This document shows positions 25,614 to 37,104 of a stretch of DNA of 64,000 bases, one piece after another. Source of the DNA: Lichenostomus cassidix (taxonomy: Eukaryota > Chordata > Aves > Passeriformes > Meliphagidae); assembly GCA_008360975.2 (NCBI GenBank), contig CM039184.1, positions 68,179,056-68,243,055 on the forward strand. Reading direction: 5' to 3'. The notes below the pieces were generated by a model. The model was not told the DNA's origin. It saw only the letters and a program-made list of their open reading frames with translations, and did not search any database. A program made the position numbers and the translations under genes. Numbering within the stretch: position 1 is the first letter of the stretch; each line of letters opens with the position of its first letter.

Positions 25614-25915
25614 ACAGAATCATAGAATGTTAAGGGGTTGGAATGGGCATAGTCCCAACTCCTCCTACCATGGGCAGGGAACTTACCACCAGACCAGGCT
25701 GCTCAATGCCTTATCCAGCGTGGCCTTGAGCACTGCCAGGGCTGGGCCATTGTCAGTCTCCCTGGGAGAGGGATGTTCCAATGCTTAAACACCCTCACAG
25801 TAAAGAATTTCTTTGTAAGATCTAACCTAAATTTCTCCTCTTTCAGTTTGCACCCTTTTCAATTTGCACCAAATTGCACCTGCAATTACTCCTCGTCCTT
25901 TCGCTATAGTTTCTG
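25614..25915 (-). mobile_element. CR1 LINE 3'-end fragment
   Basis: Plus-strand ACAGAATCATAGAATGTTAA, then GGTTGGAATGGGCATAG, CAGGCTGCTCAATGCC, CACCCTCACAGTAAAGAATT and TCTAACCTAAATTTCTCC are the reverse complement of a CR1 terminus and the end of its ORF2. The copy is about 300 bases and moderately diverged. A local duplication of TTTGCACC words is visible near 25846-25880. Confidence 0.9.
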
Positions 25916-28900
25916 CCAAATATTTTAGAGGTGTTACAAGTTCTCAGTCAGCTTCTGGTATTTTATGATAGGCCACAGTATTTAAAAGAATTTCCTGTTT
26001 CCTTATTTGATCTTGTGCAGAAAGTTTTTTCTTTGTACTTGCTTTGATCTCTTTCCTCTGGATTTTTTTTTTTCTGTTGAAGTTATTCAAGCTCCATCTC
26101 TTGAGATTTCTGTATCTTATTGTCTTAATCTTTTTAGAATGCTGATTTTTGGAAGCTGCTTTAGAAACTGTTCTCTTTTCTCCATAGTTTGACCATCACC
26201 CAGATGCCACACCAGGGTACTGCTGAAATGTGTGTTTTGGACCATTGCTATTGAGGAAGGATGAATATGACCCTTAGCATGGGTTTGAATGCTGTTCTCA
26301 CTTGCTTTTCCCCCTCTCTTCCCAATTCCTTCCTGGGATAAATATGCACACAAATATGTCTATACAGTGTAGAGGAGTTCTGACAGTGCGTGTATCCCTA
26401 CTATAAATTCCTTTTCCAGGCTCCTTTCTGATCTGTGTTTTCTAGCAACATTTCTTTGGATTATCCAGTGCCTTCAAGTGATAATTTTATAATTATTTCA
26501 CACCATGTATATATGTGTAGGTTCTTATTTAGTCTCTTTCCAGGCTTTTCAGTCTCAGCAGGCTTCATGTCCCAATCCAGAGCCTGACATCTACAAAAGC
26601 TATTTGAGATGTGGGTCATCTGTGTTAGGGTATGAAGTTAGTTTTGTGCTTGCAGCCTGGCCTGGCTGTGCAGTGATAGGGCTTGTCTGGAGAGCATTTC
26701 TGACAGTGCTCTGGGTGACTCACTGGGGAGGCAGCACACAGCTCTGTCCTGAGGCTCCACTGTTGTGACAGTCCCCATCAGCAGCCTCTGGCACCGTGTG
26801 CTCTGATGCCTGTGATCTGCTCATCATGAACAGCCACTGAAACATTTCCTGCATGATTTCCAACCCTTTCCAGCAGGGCTTTAACTATCCTTCTTAGGAT
26901 CTACTGTTGCTTTGCAAATGAATAATTTTTTAGTAGTGTGGGTAGATTTTCTGCTTGTTGTGGGCAAAAAAAAGGGGCATACCATAAAAATCTTAGTTTA
27001 AATAAACTATATGCAGCCTGATTTTATAGGCTAGCATGCAAAGACATACATTTAAAGAGTTTTTCTCCCTTGCACGGCAGGAGAACATGGCAGTGAGCTT
27101 TACTGATGTTGTAGGGTAATTTGGAGAGAGGATGCTGTCACAGGGTGTCCCTTTAGAGAGAAAGTGACCCATACACACCAAACAACAGTAATAAAGTACA
27201 TGCTGTCTCATACATTAGGTATGAGGCAACATGCAAGTGATGCTACATATATTTGAGTTAATTAAAATATGTATAAAGTATTTCTAAAACTACACTAAAT
27301 TAGCAAAATCAGTAATATGCTTTCTCCAATGGGTAATGCAATGATATCGAACCTAACATAATATTTCTTGTTTGGAATATATTTGTATTAACATTTGAAT
27401 TTGAGAAACTGAAGAGCAGAGTAACCTGTGTAGAAAGTTAAAGGCTAAGTTGGAAGCATTTGTTTCAACACTTGTCTCCAGCACTGCTTTGTTCCTCAGG
27501 CTCTGTTTTTCTTTGTCCACCAGAGTCCCTGGCTTTCTATGGACAGTGACAGGCCCTGTCACTGAGATGTTTTCTATGTGAGACTCATCTTGAACCTTTC
27601 TCCTATGTTTTTTTTCTTTCTGTTACTGTGATGTTGTTTGCAGTGGAGTAAATAATCTGCCTCATGTTTTAGAGGACACAGAAGCTTGTTTTAGAAACAA
27701 ATGAGCTTCCTTAAGTCTTATAAGTATCAGCATTGCTCAAGGGTCTTGCATCAGTCTCCATGTGATGACTGCAGTAGAGAAGACAGTGTTTATGCTCTTG
27801 TAATTGTTGGTTTAAATAGGCAAGGCAGTGGAAGAGTGAAAAAGAGTAAGGAAGATAAATGATATAGCTAAAGCCTCACAGATGGCATTAGTGGTTGGTC
27901 TTTTATTCTTCATCCCTTAGACCACTCTTCCCATTCCTGCTGCAGTCATTGAATAGGCTTAACTTCCAAATTAGTAAGTTCTGGGAAAACTTCCAGCATC
28001 TCCTTTTGGCATTTTGTCTGTTCTTTCTGCTTTTCCTTCCCCTATGATTTTTCATCCTTGCTTTCCATCTCTTGATAAACCTAGATCCTGCTGAAATCTG
28101 TTACAGTATTCTGAAATTTTCCAAAATAAAACTTGCCCCTAGCGTGTGCAGAACTCACTCCTGGAATTTGTTCATGCTCTTGTTACCTGCTTCCTGCTGA
28201 TTGGTTGCAGGACTTGCTTTAGATGTGATTTCAAACCACAAAAGGACCAGGCAAAGATGCAGTTGCTGTTTCTAATGCAGCTCCAGCTCTTTGGCTGCAG
28301 GCTTGCTCTGGCCAGACTCAGGCTAGTCGATAGGAAACTGTTTATGTTTCCAAATTCTTCCTTTCTTCATAGGGAACCCCTGAAAGCAGTGCCCAGTGTG
28401 CCAGAGTGGATTCATGGTGGATATCATTATGGAGCACACAGAGGGTTGTGGTGTGCAGCTGCTGTGGTGGGATGGGGAAACCTCCATTCCAGCCAGGCTG
28501 ATTCAGTGGCCCTAGAGAGGAATTTGTATCCCAGAGGGGCATCCTGGGGGGCACAGGAGTGTTGTAGCTCAGGGCATCTGCTCTGCTTCAGGGAAATTTG
28601 CAGGAGCTCTGATGTCCAAATACCCTAGCTGCATTCTCTCAGTTAGTAAAAATCATTAAATCAGGCCCAGAGCTCTTCATATTGATTAGTTTCACCACTC
28701 TCATCAGCACACCCCAGGAAAATAAGAGCAAAACTGCTGGCTCCTGTGTGAAAAACTGTGAGTGTGGTGTGTATTCAGTTCATCCCATGCTCTGCCTTTC
28801 TGCAAACCTTAAAGTGGCTCTGACTCAGCCCAGGATCCTTATGCAATGTTCACCTGAGCAGAGAGGGTGAAAGACATTGACGGAAGTTGGCTTCTGTAAT

Positions 28901-31900
28901 TTAAATTACTCTGTGATAACTTTTAATTGCTTGCCTTCCAGCATCACCAGCTGCTGGGAGGCATTAGTTTTACTCTGTGTCTGGAACATGTAGGCTAAAA
29001 ATAAATTACTTCTTCTGGGCAGGTGTTATTTTTAGGTTTAACACAGCAGAAAGTAGTGTGTTGAAGAAACTTCCCCTTTTTGAATAATGACATATTTTTC
29101 CAATTGTGATAGCAGCCATTAGTTTTTTTTCAAAATTGTTGGGCTGCATCATAACTTTAAATATTAAATATTAAATGACTGAAGATTGTGTAGCGAAATA
29201 TGAATTAAATGCTACAAATTTAAAGATTCTAAATTATTACTTTTGAGGTGTTAGACAAAATTAATTTTTACTTGAGAGCTATGATTGATATAATTTTTCT
29301 TCTACTGCTTTTTATGTTAGCTTTTGGCAGTATCTATTTTCTTTTGTTTAGCTGTCAGAAATAATCAAAAAAGGAACTGCATGGTAGTGCTGTGCATTAC
29401 ATTATAATAGCTATTAAACAAATACAAAAAGGACTTCAGAAATGTATGGGAATGCAGATATGTATTTTTAAGGCAAACTCTTACCAGACTAATTTATGAT
29501 ATATTTGCTATTATCACAAAGCTGTTAGCTTAATCCCTTTGCAAGTAGGCATCATGTAGTTAGCTGTACTTCAATGATTTCAAACTAAGCAGTGATGGGA
29601 AGATGTTTGTACTGTTGCTGCCTTACTCACATGAGGGGTAACTTCCCTCCAAGGCACAGAGCTTATATTTTGTCTCTGCCATCAGGGCTGAACTGTTTTT
29701 GGGCTCTAACTTATTTCAGGTTAGCTTCGGTTAACACTAGCTGCTGCAATGGCCAATGTTGGTCTGGTCTCAAACATAGGGGAGGAAACAATCCAGAGTG
29801 AATGTTTGTTCTGGACAGCAGTGCTAATAAAGGAAAGACAGCAGAAAGAAAATAACTTTACTATTTTAAAGTTAGCATTTTCAAATAGTGAGAAGGAAAG
29901 CTACACCAACTCAAGGGAGTGAATTTTCTTACACCTGGCTGAGAGCTCTGAGCCTCTTCTCTGTCAAGCTGGGTAGAGCTGGAGGAAGACTAGTGCAGTA
30001 GCTTTTTGTCACACTGTAATTCCTTGTTGCTTTGTCCTTTTAACTGAAAGCTCCAGTATTTTGAACAGAAGTATGACTGCACTATATAATCTTATTTTCG
30101 TTGACATTATGGATAAATAAACGAACAGCAAAACTAATTTGCTGATGGCCTAACTGCAGAAGTCAGCAGCAGAGCATTTTACATCTCTGTACATATGCAA
30201 AAAGAGAGAGAGAACATCTGGCTTATAAATACTTTTTGTTGGTGAGCAAATTCAGATGCAATGAGCTATAATTGTCAAGGGTTAGCTAAATATTTTGTTG
30301 TATTTTTTTCTGCAGCTGACTAATGGTACGTATCACCGTATTTCATTTGAACATGAGAAACTTTGCACTGTTTCACACAGTTTGCAGATACTAGGATATG
30401 GTTAGAAGCAAATGCTGTCAAATCTCTTAAAACTACCTCTGATGTCACAAACATCAAATTAAGGTAATATTTTAAGATAGTCTTCTTTTGGTGAAATTTG
30501 TGCAACTTATAAGGATTTTTTTTGCCATCACAGTGCTTTAAATCTCTTGTGCTTCAAAAATAATTAAAGTTCTGTGCCAGTTCAAAATTTAGTTTTGTTT
30601 CACTTAAGGCCACTGTATTTTACTAAATGAAGTGCAGAATGGTCTGTATATGTAAAGTTTAGTTAGACAAAGAAAATATTTAATTATTTCACTACTATTT
30701 ATTTCAATTGCAGTTCAAACTTAATCATTCCAATTCAGATGGAGTGATGAATTCAGGGGTAGTAAAATGGAGACCTGGAGTACCTGATGATGTTCTATTT
30801 CAGATCTTGAGAGTTTTAATTATTAAAGGTTGTGTCTCTTAGTCTCTGACAAAGCAAAATAGAGGCTCTTTAGGAAAATGTATGTAAGAGAAGAACATAA
30901 ATGTCCTGCAGGAGCAAAACAGGATGGCCATGTATTCAACAGGTGTTTATAAATAGGATTACACAGTAACCTTCAGGACAAATTGCCTTCTAAAGCCTAA
31001 TTCTCTGCTGCAGAGCTTCCTGCTGGAAATGCGATGAGCAAACATGATCAACATTCAGCCAAAGATTTGTTTTCATCTTCCTCAATTCCTTACTGTTAGG
31101 CTAGACTGTTAGCAAACCTTACATTCTCAGTTCCATTTGTATCATAACTAGTTTTTGATTCATTCCTCAGGGTACTGGCTGCCTCTGGCTTCCATTTCTG
31201 GTTTGGGGGTTTTTTTGTTTGTTTTTTGGTTTTTTTTTTTTTTTCTTGTTGTTGTTTGTTTGGTTGACTGGTTGTTTTGTTTTTCCCTTCTACCTTCCCC
31301 TTTCTCCAATTCTTCTGCCCAAAACTCTGATAAAGGGAAATGTATGTTTATTCCTCTCTTTAAATATTTTCTCCCTGTGTCCTATGAGATTTTTCTCCTC
31401 CTGGCACAGATCCATTTTTTGTTTGTTGTGCTCCATTTAACTCTTCTTTTGCTGACACTCACAGTCTGTGTTGGCATCTGTGTCATGCCTGCTTTTGTCC
31501 TTTACTTTCCTCCTTGAACTGCTGGCCAGGTCTCCTCCTTTTATGCCCAAGCTAGTTTTATTCTTGTTATACAGTTATTTTTCAACCTCTTGAATCCAGT
31601 TTATTGCTGCTCTCCACAGTCTCTAATGACCTTCTTTTGAAGAAAGCTCTAAACCAGGATTCCATCCTCATTACTGACTCACTGTTTACTTAAATGTTGC
31701 TGCTGATCAGTATGTAGCTCTTCTATTTTATAGTTTACTTATAAATTCTTTAAGATAGGACACGCTTTTATTTCTCTGTTTGTACTCTATTCAGCTCAAT
31801 TAGAGGGTTATTTTATGAGTAGGATGGTGAACTACTATGAAAGTCCAAATAACCAATATATTTTTGATTGAAGCTTCCTTCCTCACCACCTTCTCCCTGG

Positions 31901-32969
31901 GTATTTGACCAGATCCAATTATGAAGGTTATAGGTGGGATTGATAATAAGTAGCATTTTAAAATGGCACGGCTAGTTATCTGCAAACGTTGGCTCACAAA
32001 TTTGCATTGTGCTACAAATTTAGAGCAGAGTTTTGCTAATCTTTCTCATGTGAACTGACCTACTTAAGTCAGTGGAGTGCTAATATTTGCCACACAGTAA
32101 GGATTTGGCTCGTAATCTTAGGGAAGGCATTTGCATGCACACTGGGAATATTGTCTAGTGTTTTTGTTAAAGGCTTCCTCCTCATTCCATTCCTTCTTAT
32201 GAGATTTTTTTAAACTTAAAAATAGGAAGAACAAGGTAAATACGATTTGACCCAGATGTGCTGCCTAAGGAAGTTGTCTATGAACCCCTTTTACTCAAAC
32301 AGTGAGGGGAGAAAATTATCTCTGGATGGGAGTTACTATTTTGACTTCACAAAAAATGCCCACTTGGCTCCTAGGAAAAATGAAAACACTTCTAACTGCT
32401 TAAATTACACCTAACAAATAACAGGTGTAGGCTCAAAATGACAGACCCTAGAAATTGTGAAGTTTGAATGCATTGAGGACAAATAAAGGGCAGTTACTGG
32501 TGAGCTTACATGGAAGAGCAGGAACAACAAGAAGGACAGAATTGTCTCAACCACTGAAGAAATTACAGACACCTTGGTCACAGAAATTTAGAGGTATTTG
32601 CAAAGAAAATGGTTCCAGCTTTTTGGGTTTTTTTTAACAGACTGTCTGACTTTTTTGAGATTGTACTCACCAATCACATAATTTATTATCTATTTATTTT
32701 AAATAATAAGTTTTCTATATAATTATTTTTCTCAGGAAGGAGAGCACACATGTTCATTTTCTGTGTAACTGTTCATAGAAGTTGTTCCTATACATTCGTA
32801 CTCAAATGTGCTGCTTGATTTTTGGCATCAAATGCCCTGCAAGGTGACATTTCTTTCAGTTTTAGCAGTCATCACAGTAATAGGAGGGAGCTTCTCAGTG
32901 TTACCTTCACAGAGGAATTCACACTCTGTAATACATCAGGAATGAAAGGTAGAATTCTCTCCCCCTAAG
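25916..32969. other. Non-coding DNA with T/G-rich low complexity
   Basis: No gene recognised over 7 kb. The largest frame, 28146-28628 (160 codons, plus), has no motif, no splice signals in a sensible place and no repeat match. A T-rich patch with interspersed G lies at 31206-31280. Confidence 0.5.
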
Positions 32970-34598
32970 GAGAACCTCCATTCTGTATTGGATGCAGGGG
33001 GAAACATAGTGACAAAGAATGAGGGAATGGATGAAGTACTTGATGCCATCTTTGCCTCAGTCTGTAGTAGTAAGGGCAGTAGTTCTTGGATACCCAGGCC
33101 CTGAGCTGGAAGACAAGGGTGGGGAGCAGAATGCAGTCCCCACAATATAAGGGGAAATGGTCAGTGACCTGCTACACCTCTTAGACACACACAAGTCTGT
33201 GGGGCTGGATGGGATCCAGCTGAGGGGACTGAGGGATTTGGTGAAAGGGCTCACTGAGGCACTTCCCATCATTTCCCAGCAGTCCTGGGTAACGGGGAGG
33301 GGTGGGTTGCAGTTGACTGGAGGTCAGAAAATGTCAAGCCCATCTACCAGATGGGTTGGAAGGAGGATCCAGGGAACCAGAGGCCTGTCAGTCTCACCTC
33401 AGTGCCACGGCAGGCCATGGGGCAGATAATCTTGAGCAACATCACACAGCACCTACAGGACAATCAGAGCATCAGGCCCAGCCAGCCCAGGTTCATGAAA
33501 GGCAGGTCCTGCCTGACTCAGTTCATCTCATTCTGTGGTGAAATGACCCTCTTAGCAGATGAGGGAAAGGCTGTAGGTGTTGCCTACATGGCATTTACTA
33601 AAGCCTTTGACAATTTGCCACAACATTCCCCTGGAAAAACTGGCAGCTCTTGGCTTGCATGGGTGTGCTCTTGGTAAAAACTGGCTGGATGGCTGAACCC
33701 AGAGAGTGGTGGTAAATGGAGTTATATCTGGCTGGCAGCTGGTCACCACTGGAGTTTTTTATTTGATGGGGGCAGGAAGGCTTTACAAAAGGATCTGGAC
33801 AGACTGGATTGATGGACCAAGGCCAGTTCTGTGAGGTTCAACAGGTGTTGGGTCCTGTGCTTGAGTCACAACAACTCCCAGCTGTGCTACAGGCTGGGGC
33901 AGAGTGCCTGGAAAGCTGCCTGGTGGTAAAGGACCTGGAGGTGCTGGTTGACACCAGCTGAACGTGAGCCAGGGTGTGCCCAGGTGGCCAAGAAGGCCAA
34001 TGGAATCCTGGCTTGGATCAGAAATAGTGTGGACAGTTGGACCAGGGCGGTGATTGTCCCCCTGTACTTGGCACTGGTGAGGCCACACCTCGAGTTTTGT
34101 GTTCAGTTTTGGGCCCCCCAAGACAAAAAGGGCACTGAGGGGCTGGAGTGAGTCCAGAGAAGGGCAATGGAGCTGGGGAAGGGTCTGGAGACCAAGTCCT
34201 GTGAGGAGCATCTGAGGGAGCTGGGGGTGATTAGCCTGGAGAAAAGGAGGCTTGGGGATTGTATTGCCCTCAACAACTACCTGAAAGCAGGTTTTAGCAA
34301 GGTGAGCATTGGTTTCTTTTCCCAGGCAGCCAGCATCAGGACAAGAGGAGATGGCCTCAACTTGTGCCAGGGAGGTTTAGATTGAATATTAGCAAAAAAT
34401 GCTTCACTGAAAGGCTTGTTGGAACACGCTGTTCAGGGAAGACTTTGGGTCACTGTCTGTGGAGGTATTTAAAAGGCATGCAGATGTGGGACTTAGGAAT
34501 ATGATGTAGTGGTGGCCTTGACAGTGCTGGGTTAATGGTGGGATCTGATGATCCTAAAAGTCTTTTCCAGTCTAAATGATTTTGTGATTCTAATGCTG
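32970..34598 (+). mobile_element. Long CR1 LINE fragment with ORF2 remains and an internal deletion
   Basis: This is the best-preserved repeat in the window, about 1.6 kb and sense on the plus strand. A frame at 33351-33677 gives CR1 ORF2 reverse-transcriptase peptide, including RPVSLTSVP, DNQSIRPSQPRFMKGRSCLT and DEGKAVGVAYMAFTKAFD. Frames at 33948-34151 and 34167-34385 give C-terminal ORF2 peptide ([59 protein letters not shown]). Near 33755-33780 the text jumps from CACCACTGGAGTTT straight to GGCAGGAAGGCTTTACAAAA, so the part of the palm domain with the catalytic aspartates is deleted. Other frameshifts and stops are present. It ends with the CR1 tail (TGATGATCCTAAAAGTCTTT, GATTTTGTGATTC). 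It is 5'-truncated and dead. Confidence 0.96.
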
Positions 34599-36244
34599 TT
34601 ATCTAACTTGGATGCCTGACTGAGCACTTGAGCATCCAACATACAAAATGGAGAATGAGAGGTTTTAGTGACACTGAGTACTTAGGGAGCTTGGGTTCCT
34701 AACAGAAGCATCTGCATTACATTTGTAAGGCTAGGCAGTTTGTCTCCTGCACAGACCCTAAAGGGAAGTGCCTTCTTGACCCAGACTGGTCTAAGCATCA
34801 TGCTAAATAGTTGAGTGTAAACTGGCTGTTTGTTGTACTCTTTGTCAAGGACTTCAGCAGGGCTGGGATTTCATGTGCAGTGCGTGCTACTCATAGACCC
34901 TTTTGTCTTTGGAAAAACAAATCCAAGGTGAGAACATAATGTGTCAGGGAAGGGCAAAATAATCCAGCTCCATCGCATGCATTAGAGCCATTTTGTACAA
35001 AATAAATATCAGTATTTGCAAGGCCTCTTTCCTCTTTTCTGAAGAGGATACGGGAGATCCTGGAGAGCTGCTGGTACTGCCACAGTAATGACTGATGCTC
35101 TCAGTGCAGAAATAACATTTCTATTATTGTCACCCACAAAACCCACATGCATGTAAAATGTGTTCTGTACAGGTGCAAGTACTGGATAACTTCTCTTACT
35201 TCCCACCTGCTCAAATGTGAAGATTTTACAGTATTTTCTTGTCAGGTTGGAGATGGCCCTGTTTTATTTAGCTTTATTAAAGACAAAAGGAAGAAGGTCG
35301 TTATGTTGCTATTCTTCTTTCCCTCCCAGCCTTGCTTCATCCTGAAATTAGGTGTTTTTCCCTGAGCAGGTTTTTACATGGTCCTCTACTTCTTTCAAAG
35401 TCACATGCCAGTTTATAGGAATAGCAGGGCACTTGAATTTTCCTTCAAGAACTGTATGTCCCAGTTCATTAGAAAGAAAGAAAAAGAAACCAAAAATACT
35501 ATAAAAAATCATCCAGTGTTAGACAAAATGCTGTAGTAATGCTGACCACTGAATTGTACTTTCCATGTTCAATTCTAGGGCCTAAAGCACTGGATGGTTT
35601 TCTCTCCTAAATTGGTTTTGTGATTGTGGACTCCCTTATCATGCTGTAGTGGTGGTTTTGGTACACAGCCATTTGTTTTCTGTTCAAATGTTTAAACTTC
35701 AGTGGTGCTTACCTTTTCAGAATATGTACTTTCTGCAGCAGTTTGTGGTTCCTTGAATAGATACTGAAAGCTAAAGAAAATTGCTTGTCTGTTAAGTTGA
35801 AAGAATTTTGCTGTAATATAAACCAATAAAAATTTGGACTAAAGAGCAAGCTTTATTTTATAATGCAAGTGAGTAATTTTCCTCCTCCACTTATTTTCAT
35901 ATTTCTGAGTATACATATTTCAACACTTCTTTTCCAAGATGATGGGATAATGCCCTGAAAGAGTAGCAGGCTTAAGAAAACCCAATGACCTCCAAACATT
36001 CCCTTTGTCCAGCTTTTCTTTCCTGCACAGGGAAGCCAGAGAAATTGTTTTAAAATACTTTGCAATTTTACATTCATCCACCAAACTGGGGGTAAAAAAG
36101 ATAAATAACAGTTATTTTCTCTTACATCCTCCGAATGGTTGCCTTTCCTCTGACAAATCCTTCTGCACAGGCAGATCTTTGGCAATTTCAGCAGTATTTA
36201 CAGACGCTGACATTGAACGACTGTTGCTTTTGCTGCAGATGACA
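34599..36244. other. Non-coding DNA flanking the CpG island
   Basis: AT-rich, no exon recognised. Minus-strand frames at 35009-35206 and 35853-36185 carry no known motif. CpG frequency starts to rise after about 36200. Confidence 0.5.
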
Positions 36245-36470
36245 GCACGGCTAGCACAAACCCGCACGCTCGTGTGTGCACTGAGTGTCGGTGCAAACCC
36301 GTTCAATCCGCCTGAAGTTTCTTCTCGCTCACCCCCCTCCCCCGGCGTTCCTCCTCGCCCGTGTCCCCGGCAGAGGAGCTAAAATAATTACCTGCAGTGT
36401 CATTTTTCACTTTGCTCCATGCAGATGCGGTGCGGTTGGGCCGCGGGCGGCGGGGAGGGGCCAGCGCTGA

Positions 36471-36495
36471 TGCAGCACAGCCGTGTGACAGCGGC
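36471..36495 (+). promoter_or_regulatory. RE1/NRSE-like half-site pair, weak
   Basis: TGCAGCACA (36471-36479) and TGACAGCGGC (36486-36495) resemble the left (TTCAGCACC) and right (GGACAGCGCC) halves of the REST-binding RE1 element. The gap is 6 bases instead of the usual 2, so the match is non-canonical. REST sites are known near brain-restricted genes, and PPP2R2C is brain-enriched in mammals. Confidence 0.25.
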
Positions 36496-36504
36496 GCGGC
36501 CCGA

Positions 36505-36524
36505 GCGCTGCGCTGCGCTGCGCT
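36505..36524. repeat. (GCGCT)4 microsatellite
   Basis: Four perfect GCGCT units followed by CCGCT-type units, leading directly into the larger minisatellite at 36532. Confidence 0.85.
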
Positions 36525-36531
36525 CCGCTCC

Positions 36532-36710
36532 GGGCGGCTCCCGCTGCAGCCAGCCAGCCAGCCCCGCTCCGCTCCGCTCCGGGCGGCTCCCGCTGCAGGC
36601 AGCCAGCCCCGCTCCGCTCCGGGCGGCTCCCGCTGCAGCCAGCCAGCCAGCCCCGCTCCGCTCCGCTCCGCTCCGGGCGGCTCCCGCTGCAGTCAGCCAG
36701 CCCCGCTCCG
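36532..36710. repeat. GC-rich minisatellite A, four units
   Basis: Four copies begin with GGGCGGCTCCCGCTGCAG at 36532, 36581, 36621 and 36675. Each is followed by a variable (CAGC)n block and a variable (GCTCC)n block. Unit lengths differ (about 49, 40, 54 and 36 bases) because the inner blocks expand separately. It lies in the promoter/5' UTR of PPP2R2C and adds repeated GC boxes and PstI-like CTGCAG words. Confidence 0.93.
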
Positions 36711-36803
36711 CCAGCGCGGAGCTCCTGCTGCAGTCAGTCCCGCACCGCCAGCGCGGAGCTCCCGCTACAGTCAGTCTCGCACCGCCAGCGCGGAGCTCCC
36801 GCC
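36711..36803. repeat. GC-rich minisatellite B, 37-base unit, 2.5 copies
   Basis: CCAGCGCGGAGCTCC begins units at 36711, 36748 and 36785. The first two are exactly 37 bases long and differ at only a few positions; the third breaks off after about 19 bases. The unit shares the GCT-CAGTCAG core with the end of minisatellite A, so B probably grew out of A. Confidence 0.93.
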
Positions 36804-36944
36804 GAGCGCCGAGCGCCTGCCCGAACCACCGCCTTGCTCTGAGCTGCGGGACAAGTGCCGCTCTTCCCTCCGCGCAAGCTGCCTGCTGGCTTTCTGCGTT
36901 CCTAATTCCTCGGAGCCGTTTTTCCCTCCGGCTTTCTCCCGCTA

Positions 36945-37002
36945 CTTCTTTTTCCTTTTTTTTTTTTTCCCCTTCTTCTTTTTTTTTTTTTTTTTCCTCC
37001 CC
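36945..37002 (+). promoter_or_regulatory. 58-base pure pyrimidine tract
   Basis: Every base from 36945 to 37002 is C or T, mostly T with CC and CTTCTT breaks, inside an otherwise GC-rich island. In the 5' UTR it could bind pyrimidine-tract proteins. Alternatively it is the polypyrimidine tract of a 3' splice site, because a CTGTGCAG follows at 37027-37034. Its length is likely polymorphic. Confidence 0.8.
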
Positions 37003-37026
37003 GCTCGTAATTCGCCTCCCCCCAAT

Positions 37027-37034
37027 CTGTGCAG
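37027..37034 (+). other. PPP2R2C: Possible 3' splice acceptor before the first coding exon
   Basis: CTGTGCAG follows a long pyrimidine-rich stretch (36945-37026), with a candidate branch adenine in CGTAATT about 24 bases before the AG. If used, the coding exon would be 37035-37253 (219 bases) and would receive upstream non-coding exons. This is inferred only from sequence; the CpG island argues that a promoter also lies here. Confidence 0.35.
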
Positions 37035-37051
37035 CCTCAGTAGCTCTCATT

Positions 37052-37093
37052 ATGCTGTGCTCAGTGGCCCGGTGTGTTCCCCGCCTCTGCTAG
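37052..37093 (+). CDS. Upstream ORF 1 in PPP2R2C leader (13 codons)
   Basis: ATG at 37052 with A at -3 but C at +4 (adequate context) reads MLCSVARCVPRLC and stops at TAG 37091-37093, 11 bases before the next ATG. It is in the same frame as PPP2R2C, but the stop separates them. It is probably only a regulatory uORF if the transcript starts upstream of it; no independent protein function is suggested. Confidence 0.35.
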   Translation: MLCSVARCVPRLC

Positions 37094-37104
37094 GCAGTGG
37101 CAGC

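Noticed and set aside
28146..28628. 160-codon plus-strand frame
   Set aside because: No family motif and composition typical of translated non-coding DNA. A shorter antisense frame overlaps it with equally poor content.
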